Shown: piece by piece, positions 1 to 5,344 of the stretch
Position numbering within the stretch: the stretch's first letter is position 1
Layout of the letters: the number at the start of each line of letters is the position of its first letter
NCBI GenBank assembly: GCA_030620125.1
Contig: JAUXFI010000128.1
Location: forward strand, 1-5,977
DNA: 5,977 bases
Direction: 5' to 3'
DNA from: Anaerolineae bacterium
GTDB taxonomy: Bacteria; Chloroflexota; Anaerolineae; B4-G1
The notes under the pieces: model-generated
Database searches by the model: none
What the model was told of the DNA's origin: nothing
What the model saw: only the letters and a program-made list of their open reading frames with translations
Program-made: the position numbers and the translations under genes

Positions 1-101
1 ATCCATTTCCCCCCTTCGTGAGGCTTGTTTCGGATTTGGACAACTATCTCAGTGCCTGTTGAAGTTTCTCTCTCGATAATCGCTCGCGCATTTACGAACA
101 T
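1..101 (-). CDS. NUDIX-family hydrolase, N-terminal fragment cut by window edge
   Basis: An ATG at 101-99 opens a frame of 33 codons that reaches the window edge without a stop. It is preceded by GTGAGG (GAGG at 110-107, 5-nt spacer), a good ribosome binding site. The peptide starts MFVNARAIIERE and continues with TEIVVQIRNKPHEGGKW. That is the first beta strand, second strand and the 'R-x-K-P-x-x-G-x-W' approach to the PGG segment seen in NUDIX hydrolases, enzymes that cleave nucleoside diphosphates linked to another moiety. The diagnostic NUDIX box (GX5EX7REUXEEXGU) would lie beyond the edge, so the family call rests on the N-terminal pattern alone and the substrate cannot be named. It is on the same strand as the membrane-protein gene ending at 219, with 117 nt between them, and could be co-transcribed or separate; no clear promoter was seen. 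Confidence 0.6.
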   Translation of the reverse strand, partial: MFVNARAIIERETSTGTEIVVQIRNKPHEGGKW

Positions 102-176
102 GTTTGCCTCACACTCTTGCTTTGTCTCCAGACTCTGATCAGTAGATCGGTGGTCTAGTGTCGCGCGGCCTAACTC

Positions 177-230
177 GCTATTGTCCTGCAATCCGCCGTT
201 GTCCTGCAATCCGTTGTTCTACTGCAACCC
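177..230. repeat. 18-nt tandem repeat, three units, overlapping a gene end
   Basis: Read on the minus strand, three consecutive 18-nt units are GGGTTGCAGTAGAACAAC (230-213), GGATTGCAGGACAACGGC (212-195) and GGATTGCAGGACAATAGC (194-177). Units two and three differ at two positions. The first unit is the most diverged and contains the last codons and the TAG stop of the upstream membrane-protein gene, so the array grew from, or into, the 3' end of that gene. A diverged relative in the same orientation occurs at 5219-5240. No encoded function is evident. Confidence 0.85.
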
Positions 231-1604
231 CTGGATCTCGAAAGAATACCCCAACAGTGACAACAGCGCGGTCGGGGCGTTGGGCTTGGCGTACTGGAGT
301 TCGATCACCTGTATCTGGCCGGGCTGAATCGTCCAGGGCAGCGGCGGGGCCGCCATACGCAGCTCGCTCATCCCGGCGCTGGAGCTGAGGCTGATGTAGC
401 CCACCTCCACCGTGAACGGCTGCCCTCCCGTGTTTCGCACCTCCCCCTCGATCATCAACACGTCGTTGCCGCTGTTGAGGAAGGCGTCGGTAATCGTTAC
501 CTCGGCGTGGCCGGCCGGCGCCGTCTCCGTCTCGTAGGGGATGCTCACGTTGGCCCGCAATTCCGAACCGGGCACGGGGCTAAAGGTCCATAAGAGCGTG
601 GGGCCGGCGAGCGTCTCCGGCACCAGGTAGCCGGCCGTGCCACTCACTGTGGCGCCGGGCGCGATCTCTCCACCGAGTGGGCCGTGGTCCCCGGCGGCGC
701 TGGCCGCTGACGAAAGCAGATACCAGTTCCCCACGCCGTCCTGCAATTGCATGGCAATGGCATTGGCATCCAGCGGCTCTGCGCCTGCGTTTTCGACTGA
801 GAACTCTACCAGATAGTACATCGTCCCAGACAACAACTCGGGCCTGCTGCGCTCGGCGTGACCCCTGATGACCGTCACCTGCGCGTTGCCCACGCGCACC
901 TGCTGGCCCGGTTGGGCCAGCGTGCCTGATGATGGCTGGACAGGCTCAGTCTCGGAGACGTAGTCAGCCGTGGCGACGCGCCAGGTCCCATCCTCCTTCT
1001 CCAGGATCATCGTCAAACGGGGTTTGAATTGCTCAAAAACGCCAGCATCATTTGCCGCCACCTCACCCTGCTGGGCGAAGCGGAAGATGAGCACAGCATC
1101 ATTGGAAAGGCGCAGCTTGATCTCGTCCCCCGGCCTCAGGCCGACCAGCAGCGCTTTGTTTTCCGGTGTCGGTTCCAGCCCCACGACGTAGTTGACCACC
1201 GTGCCACAGATCCACGCGGCTGTCCCTGGATAGCCTGTGGGGTAAGTCCAACCTTTCCCATCAAGCACGATCGCCTCGACAGGAAACGATTCACCGCCCA
1301 CCGTAAGGGAGATGGGGAGAGGCACGGCCATCTGCACGTCACCGCTGCTGATGATTGTCTCACAACTCGGGGGTGGCAGCGGTGAAACGGGGATAGTAGG
1401 GGTGACTTTAACCACCTCCAGAGGCATACCGGTGTTGGTCTCATCTCTGAACAGCAGGGGTTGCGGCCCAAGGAGCTTAAGGAGTAGGATCAGCACCACA
1501 GCGATCAGCAGGAGGAACACACCGCCGAGGATGGGTATGATCAGCAGCCAGGGGCGCCGTGACGGGCTGGCCTCCCGTGGGGATTTCTGTGTCGCTGGGC
1601 TCAT
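219..1604 (-). CDS. single-pass membrane protein with sortase-like barrel and DUF4352-like domain
   Basis: A 461-residue protein. Residues 1-18 are a basic cytoplasmic tail, 19-46 a strong transmembrane helix, then a Pro-rich linker (66-80) places the rest outside the membrane. Residues about 85-215 resemble a sortase-type beta barrel (DGKGWTYP, then GTVVNYVVGLEP, then LLVGLRPGDEIKL), but the strand where sortases carry the TLxTC cysteine reads LTMILEKEDGTWRV, and no catalytic His-Cys pair is seen, so enzymatic activity is doubtful. Residues about 230-355 have the pattern of DUF4352-type immunoglobulin-like extracellular domains (VRVGNAQVTVI, FSVENAGAEPLDA, APGATVSGTAGYLVP). Residues 365-460 form another predicted beta sandwich. 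The ATG lies 3 nt after the stop of the PPC-domain gene, with GGGAGGAG at 1623-1616 (11-nt spacer), so the two are almost certainly co-transcribed and perhaps translationally coupled. The function is unknown; a surface-exposed binding or assembly partner of the upstream secreted protein is an inference. Confidence 0.85.
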   Translation of the reverse strand: MSPATQKSPREASPSRRPWLLIIPILGGVFLLLIAVVLILLLKLLGPQPLLFRDETNTGMPLEVVKVTPTIPVSPLPPPSCETIISSGDVQMAVPLPISLTVGGESFPVEAIVLDGKGWTYPTGYPGTAAWICGTVVNYVVGLEPTPENKALLVGLRPGDEIKLRLSNDAVLIFRFAQQGEVAANDAGVFEQFKPRLTMILEKEDGTWRVATADYVSETEPVQPSSGTLAQPGQQVRVGNAQVTVIRGHAERSRPELLSGTMYYLVEFSVENAGAEPLDANAIAMQLQDGVGNWYLLSSAASAAGDHGPLGGEIAPGATVSGTAGYLVPETLAGPTLLWTFSPVPGSELRANVSIPYETETAPAGHAEVTITDAFLNSGNDVLMIEGEVRNTGGQPFTVEVGYISLSSSAGMSELRMAAPPLPWTIQPGQIQVIELQYAKPNAPTALLSLLGYSFEIQGLQ

Positions 1605-1607
1605 CGG

Positions 1608-3392
1608 TTAAGGCGCTCCTCCCGGGAGCGTCTGCGGTGGAACGCGCAGATAGATGCTGGCCCCCTCGCCAGCCACCAGTTGGCTGAACCCAAAGAAGGG
1701 GACGCTGATGCGTACGGGGCCTTGCGCCGCGACAGTGAACTCTAGGTTGCCCTGCTCATCGGTAAAGCCCTGGGCCAGTAGCTGGTTGATAGCAGCCTCG
1801 TAGGCCTGAGCCGAGACGCCGGCGATGCCCTCTCCCGCACCGGGCTGGTGGTCGTCGTTGGCGTCATAGTAGACCAGCAGGCTGATGGGAATAAAGCGAG
1901 GGGCCGGGGTCGTGTCGGGCACCGGGGTCGGAGTGGTCAGCGGGCGCACCATCACCTCGGCCGGGGTGGGCGTAGCGGCGGGCGAGCCTGGCGGCGCGGG
2001 AGTGGCAGTCTGTGCGTCTGGCGTCGGGGCGGGCGTGGACCCGCCTTTTGGTCCAGGGGTGCTGGTTTGACCAGGCACGTGCATGTCGCAAAGCAGTGTA
2101 TAGTTGCTGCTGTATACGTTGCTCGGAGTGCGATCACCGGTTCCGAGCAGCAAGTATAGCCAGCCTTCGTAGGTGGCGTAGTAGGAAAAGTAGCTGTTAT
2201 AGTCCCCCGGCTCCCTATCATCGTTGCCACCGATGGCATTTTCCCACGACGGGCCGGTGAATACGATCATGTTAGTATCCACGCCAGGGGCCAGATCCGA
2301 CGTGGCGCACTCAAAGATAAACCCCGGCTTGACCCAAACTTTGTAAAAGTCGTTGTCCACCCCTCCATAAGGCGGAATGAGGTTAAAGGTTTGGGCCTGG
2401 TTGACAGGGATGACGCAGGCGTGGACAAAGTCAAGGTTATCCTCGCAACTGTCGGCCTCGGAGTGAGCCCCAGGAGCGGGCGTGGGGGAAGCATCAGGTG
2501 CAGGCGCGTCGCTCTCGACAATTGTCAGATCGTAGCTGCCAGTGGTTTGGACTTTGTTGGTGAGGCGGACGTAATAGTAGCCGTCGTACTCGGCCTCCCA
2601 CTTGGCCTGCGAGGCGTAACCGCCCCCGCCATCATCGTCGCTCTTTACCAGGCTGTTGTTCTGGTTGCGGATTTCCAGGTATGTGTCAACGCCGCTCAAA
2701 TCGCCGGTCGTGGCCTGGTACCACTTTCCGTCCTTGGCCCAGAACTTGAACCAATCCTCGTCACCGACGGGATAAAAGTTGGCGAGACCTGCTAGATTCT
2801 CCAGCGTGACCGACGTCGCCACCGGCAGGGTGTACGACTGATCGAAACTGTCGTTTTGCTCATAGGCATCCTCCCAGGGGCTCGGGGTTGACGTGGGGGT
2901 TGGGGTGTTGGTGGCCGGGGGGACGTATTCCTCGACCACCTCCAGCACATACGAGGTTGTCTGTGTTATCACCGCCGAACCGTATTTCTCGATCTTTATG
3001 TAGTGGATATCGCTGATTGCATCCCAAGATTGCTCTACGTAGCTGGTCGAAGCAGCACTGCAATACATCTGAGCACAGTTATTGTCGTGCACACAGAGCC
3101 GCACGCTGAACTCGGCCGGCCCAACAGAGGCGCTGGCAATGTACAGCGATCCTGCCTGGGTCGTCACGGAGAACCAATCCGTGTCTGTAATTGGGTCAAT
3201 GGCTCCTTGCACCGACGCAGCGAGGCCAATCTTGTTCGCCTCGCTACAACTGTTGTTCGGCTCGACTTCATTCGTCGTTTGCTTCAACGGCGCGGCGAGT
3301 GATGACCCGCGATCAGTTATCGCGGAGACGGTAATCAGCAGTAGCCCTATACTTGCTACTACTGTCAGGAGCACTATGTGTGTACGTTTCAT
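1608..3392 (-). CDS. secreted protein with three PPC-like domains and C-terminal SdrD-B-like domain
   Basis: Read as 594 residues from the ATG at 3392-3390. That start has AGGAGGA at 3407-3401 with an 8-nt spacer. The frame is open to 3446, but that region contains the promoter, so the upstream start is rejected. Residues 1-34 are a signal peptide (basic KR, hydrophobic 6-24, likely cleavage near SLA-AP). Three domains resemble bacterial pre-peptidase C-terminal (PPC) beta domains: 42-155 (EPNNSCSEAN, DTDWFSV), 173-294 (YEQNDSFDQS, DEDWFKF, YYYVRLTNK) and 313-437 (DSCEDNLDFV, VDNDFYKVWV, WLYLLLGTGD). Thr/Pro linkers separate them; the longest is 438-500. Residues 501-587 look like an SdrD-B/prealbumin-type domain with a Ca-binding-like stretch YDANDDHQPGAGEGIAGV. 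No protease domain, LPXTG or C-terminal membrane anchor is present, so it is a stand-alone beta-domain string, probably released or held at the surface through its operon partner. PPC domains usually accompany secreted peptidases; here they are the whole protein. Confidence 0.88.
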   Translation of the reverse strand: MKRTHIVLLTVVASIGLLLITVSAITDRGSSLAAPLKQTTNEVEPNNSCSEANKIGLAASVQGAIDPITDTDWFSVTTQAGSLYIASASVGPAEFSVRLCVHDNNCAQMYCSAASTSYVEQSWDAISDIHYIKIEKYGSAVITQTTSYVLEVVEEYVPPATNTPTPTSTPSPWEDAYEQNDSFDQSYTLPVATSVTLENLAGLANFYPVGDEDWFKFWAKDGKWYQATTGDLSGVDTYLEIRNQNNSLVKSDDDGGGGYASQAKWEAEYDGYYYVRLTNKVQTTGSYDLTIVESDAPAPDASPTPAPGAHSEADSCEDNLDFVHACVIPVNQAQTFNLIPPYGGVDNDFYKVWVKPGFIFECATSDLAPGVDTNMIVFTGPSWENAIGGNDDREPGDYNSYFSYYATYEGWLYLLLGTGDRTPSNVYSSNYTLLCDMHVPGQTSTPGPKGGSTPAPTPDAQTATPAPPGSPAATPTPAEVMVRPLTTPTPVPDTTPAPRFIPISLLVYYDANDDHQPGAGEGIAGVSAQAYEAAINQLLAQGFTDEQGNLEFTVAAQGPVRISVPFFGFSQLVAGEGASIYLRVPPQTLPGGAP

Positions 3393-3400
3393 CGCCACAT

Positions 3401-3407
3401 TCCTCCT
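3401..3407 (-). promoter_or_regulatory. strong Shine-Dalgarno site of the PPC-domain gene
   Basis: AGGAGGA on the minus strand, 8 nt before the ATG at 3392. It is almost fully complementary to the 16S rRNA tail and fixes the start of the secreted protein 18 codons inside the longest open frame. Confidence 0.85.
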
Positions 3408-3434
3408 GGCAGGGCGCATAGCTCTACCAAAGTT

Positions 3435-3463
3435 ACTATACCACAAACACCGCCAGAGTTCAA
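3435..3463 (-). promoter_or_regulatory. sigma-70-type promoter for the two-gene envelope cassette
   Basis: On the minus strand TTGAAC (3463-3458) is followed by exactly 17 nt and TATAGT (3440-3435). This matches the TTGACA / TATAAT consensus at four of six and five of six positions with ideal spacing. Transcription would start near 3428, leaving a leader of about 36 nt before the ATG at 3392 that includes the AGGAGGA site. The era gene ends at 3498, so the PPC and membrane-protein genes probably form their own transcription unit. No operator-like palindrome was noticed around it. Confidence 0.75.
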
Positions 3464-3474
3464 GCGGTAAGAAT

Positions 3475-3495
3475 CGCCAACTGCCAACTGCTGAC
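3475..3495. repeat. 7-bp tandem array (TGCCAAC), three units
   Basis: Plus-strand units CGCCAAC, TGCCAAC and TGCTGAC occur head to tail, directly after the era stop codon (TAG at 3500-3498) and 12 nt before the -35 box of the next promoter. It is one of three unrelated heptamer arrays in the non-coding parts of this window. Confidence 0.7.
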
Positions 3496-3497
3496 CG

Positions 3498-4520
3498 CTA
3501 CTCGAACCCCAGACGACGCAGTTCACTCTTGTCCCGCCGCCAGCCCTTGCGCACCTTGACCCACAGGTCGAGGTAGACCCGGCCGCCGGTCAGACGCTCG
3601 ATCTCCTGCCGCGCCGCTGACCCAATCTGGTGCAGCATCTGGCCCCGCCGGCCGATGATGATGCCCTTCTGGGAGTCCTTCTCGACAAAGATGTTAGCCG
3701 CCACGTAGACCACGTCGTTCTCCCGCTCCTTGAACTCTTCCACGACGACGGCGACGGCATGGGGTACATCCTGGCGGGTGTGGCGCAATACCTGCTCGCG
3801 GACTAGCTCGGCGGCGATCTCCCGCTCGGTCTGGTCGGTGACCTGGTCGCCCGGGTAATAGCGCGGCCCCTCCGGCAGAGCGGCGACGATCAGGGCCAGC
3901 AACTTGTCCAGGTTCACCCCCCGAGTGGCGATGGTCATCATCCAGCCCCCACCCCGGCCTTCCGCCATCCTCCCCCCTGTGGGGGGCGTGCCACCGTCCG
4001 TCCTCCCCCCTATGGGGGGGATTAGAGGGGGGGCAGAAGGGAGCAAACCATGGCACATCTCCCAATACGCCTCGGTATGCGGCTTGACCTTCTCCGCTGG
4101 CAACAGATCCATCTTGTTGAGCACCAGGATGACCGGGGCCTCGGTGTGCTCCCGGATCAGCCCGGCGATCATCCGATCCTCGCTGGTGGGCGGCACCGAG
4201 ATGTCTACCATGAACAGCACCACGTCGGCGTCGGGGATGGCGCGGGTGGCGGTGGCGACCATGGCCCGACCCAGCTTGTGGCGGGGCCGGTGGAGGCCGG
4301 GAGTGTCCACAAAGATGACTTGCACATCTTTGCGAGTGAGGATACCCAGGATGCGGCTGCGGGTCGTCTGCGGCTTGGGCGAGACGATGGCCACTTTCTG
4401 CCCCACGATTTGGTTCATCAGCGTGGACTTGCCGACGTTTGGCCGTCCGATGACCGCAACGAAGCCGGAGCGGTGGCCCGGAGGGGTCTCGTTAAGACTG
4501 TAGGATTCTGTTTCAGTCAT
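3498..4520 (-). CDS. era: GTPase Era with an in-frame repeat insertion in the G domain
   Basis: Era binds 16S rRNA near its 3' end and couples GTP hydrolysis to maturation of the small ribosomal subunit. Counting from the ATG at 4520 (340 residues): G1 GRPNVGKST at 25-33, G2 TTRSR from 52, G3 DTPG at 72-75, G4 NKMD at 135-138. The C-terminal KH RNA-binding domain has VEKDSQKGIIIGRRGQ at about 279-294 and the ending SELRRLGFE. The segment LPEGPRYYPGDQVTDQTERE between the domains is typical. A GTG at 4526 is an alternative start two codons upstream. AAGG (4529-4526, 5-nt spacer) fits the ATG; GGAG (4537-4534) fits the GTG. The start overlaps the end of the transporter gene by 8 nt (ATGACTGA), implying one operon. 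Era is usually about 300 residues; the excess is an N-terminal tail of about 18 and an insertion at about 162-192 made of two 33-nt repeats. The G5 motif after it reads T-I-A-T-R-G, not I-S-A. Confidence 0.97.
   Translation of the reverse strand: MTETESYSLNETPPGHRSGFVAVIGRPNVGKSTLMNQIVGQKVAIVSPKPQTTRSRILGILTRKDVQVIFVDTPGLHRPRHKLGRAMVATATRAIPDADVVLFMVDISVPPTSEDRMIAGLIREHTEAPVILVLNKMDLLPAEKVKPHTEAYWEMCHGLLPSAPPLIPPIGGRTDGGTPPTGGRMAEGRGGGWMMTIATRGVNLDKLLALIVAALPEGPRYYPGDQVTDQTEREIAAELVREQVLRHTRQDVPHAVAVVVEEFKERENDVVYVAANIFVEKDSQKGIIIGRRGQMLHQIGSAARQEIERLTGGRVYLDLWVKVRKGWRRDKSELRRLGFE
3954..4019 (-). repeat. two 33-nt hairpin-bearing repeat units inside era
   Basis: On the minus strand unit A (4019-3987) begins CCCCCCATAGGGGGG and unit B (3986-3954) begins CCCCCCACAGGGGGG. 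Both continue AGGAYGG. The first 22 nt match at 20 positions, and the changes (T/C in the loop, C/T downstream) leave the stems intact. Each forms a perfect 6-bp C/G stem with a 3-nt loop. The period of 33 nt equals 11 codons, so the frame is kept, giving PPIGGRTDGGT and PPTGGRMAEGR. Another G7 run at 4027-4033 lies just outside, suggesting a partial third copy. This fits a mobile or expanded palindromic repeat placed in a coding region. Confidence 0.85.
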
Positions 4521-5169
4521 TATCACCTTGTCTCTCCATCTCTATCTCCCGCTCAGGTACCAGATAAATCCCCGGCAAACTCATCAACGTGACTGCTCCC
4601 TTCACGATGACGTTGGCCCAAAAGATGGACAACACCGTCGTGATGGGCAATTGGCCACCGAACGCGCCCCAGCAAAATATCAGGCTGTCCAGCGGCACGC
4701 TTATGCTGTTGCTGACCAGCACCCGCGCCCACTGGTAGCGGCGCGTCACCCGCGTGACCCACAGGTGGTAGATCTCGGTGTCGGCGAACTCGCTGACAAT
4801 CTCGGCCACGATGGAGGCGATGACGATGCGCCACACGGGAGTGAGGACGGCGGCGAACTCGCGCTGTAGCTCCCAGGTGGAGTCGGGCGGGAGCCAGGCG
4901 GCGAAAGCGAATAATCCCGCCATCAGCAGGTTGATGACCGCAGCGGCGACGATGTCGACGCGGGCGGCGGCCCGACCGAGCAGTTTGTGCACCAGGTCGC
5001 GCAACGTGAAGGTGAAGGGATAGACGAAGGTGCCCACGTCTATGCTGAAGCCAGCCACCAGCGCGATCTTGAGGCTGAGCACGTCGGAGAGCATCTGCGC
5101 GGCCACGTAGGCCGCGACGACGAGGACGCCGGCGGTTGTGAGAGAAGTTGGGCTGTTGGAACGGTTCAT
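4513..5169 (-). CDS. VUT-family queuosine precursor transporter (YhhQ-like)
   Basis: A 218-residue polytopic inner-membrane protein of the VUT/DUF165 family, whose E. coli member YhhQ imports preQ0/preQ1 for synthesis of the tRNA wobble nucleoside queuosine. About six hydrophobic segments are visible (near 12-28, 32-54, 71-93, 111-130, 150-170 and 176-203). The family hallmark is present as VDVG-like SIDVGTFVYPFTFTLRD (42-58) followed by HKLLGRAAAR, and later by LVSNSISVPLDSLIFCWGAF (151-170), the Asn/Ser/Asp/Phe pattern typical of the second half. The length is normal for the family. The ATG at 5169 suits the family N-terminus, but its leader is a TTGGATA repeat with no Shine-Dalgarno sequence. 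The gene overlaps era by 8 nt. Transport substrate is inferred from the family; no queuosine biosynthesis gene is in the window to confirm it. Confidence 0.9.
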   Translation of the reverse strand: MNRSNSPTSLTTAGVLVVAAYVAAQMLSDVLSLKIALVAGFSIDVGTFVYPFTFTLRDLVHKLLGRAAARVDIVAAAVINLLMAGLFAFAAWLPPDSTWELQREFAAVLTPVWRIVIASIVAEIVSEFADTEIYHLWVTRVTRRYQWARVLVSNSISVPLDSLIFCWGAFGGQLPITTVLSIFWANVIVKGAVTLMSLPGIYLVPEREIEMERQGDND

Positions 5170-5170
5170 G

Positions 5171-5198
5171 TTGGATATTGGATATTGGATATTGGATG
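5171..5198. repeat. 7-bp tandem array (TTGGATA), four units
   Basis: Plus-strand units TTGGATA, TTGGATA, TTGGATA and TTGGATG run head to tail. The array begins one base before the transporter ATG (5169-5167 on the minus strand), so in the transcript the leader reads as repeated TATCCAA and occupies the place where a ribosome binding site would be. Confidence 0.9.
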
Positions 5199-5344
5199 CT
5201 CAAAATATGTTCTGGATAATCCGTTGTTGTCCTGTGATCCGAGTTCTGCTACGCGAAAACTTTGTTTTTCACCACTCGCGACCGCGCTTCGCGCGGATTA
5301 GGCAAAATGACAGATGACAAACGACAGATGACAGATGACCTAAT
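5199..5344. other. non-coding stretch between transporter gene and FGE remnant
   Basis: No credible gene is seen. It holds a diverged copy of the left-end 18-nt repeat (5219-5240, GTTGTCCTGTGATCC against GTTGTCCTGCAATCC), a perfect 6-bp hairpin CCGCGC-TTC-GCGCGG (5282-5296), and the ATGACAG heptamer array. A clear promoter for the transporter-era operon was not found here. The hairpin has no flanking T run on either strand, so it is not a convincing intrinsic terminator. Confidence 0.6.
5307..5340. repeat. 7-bp tandem array (ATGACAG), about five units
   Basis: Plus-strand units ATGACAG, ATGACAA, ACGACAG, ATGACAG and a partial ATGACC lie head to tail. The array ends 4 nt from the stop codon of the FGE remnant (5347-5345 on the minus strand). 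The sequence is unrelated to the other two heptamer arrays but has the same period. Confidence 0.8.

Noticed and set aside
102..176. Promoter or terminator before the NUDIX gene
   Set aside because: Only weak -10-like matches (for example GACAAT) and no stem with a T run were seen.
3393..3446. Upstream start of the PPC-domain gene giving 612 residues
   Set aside because: That start falls between the -35 and -10 boxes, so it would not be transcribed, and it would put a charged tail before the signal peptide. The ATG at 3392 has a near-perfect ribosome binding site.
3904..4503. Long plus-strand open frame (199 codons) opposite era
   Set aside because: It is the antisense shadow of a GC-rich gene with clear Era motifs; its translation shows no family pattern and contains the repeat read backwards.
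4553..5203. Minus-strand open frame of 216 codons overlapping the transporter in another frame
   Set aside because: Its sequence is Arg/His-rich out-of-frame translation of the transporter gene, and its start lies in the TTGGATA array.
5282..5296. Hairpin CCGCGC-TTC-GCGCGG as an intrinsic terminator
   Set aside because: No T run follows it on either strand and the stem is only 6 bp.
5171..5340. CRISPR-like array
   Set aside because: The repeats are 7 bp, directly abutting, without spacers, and the arrays differ in sequence.
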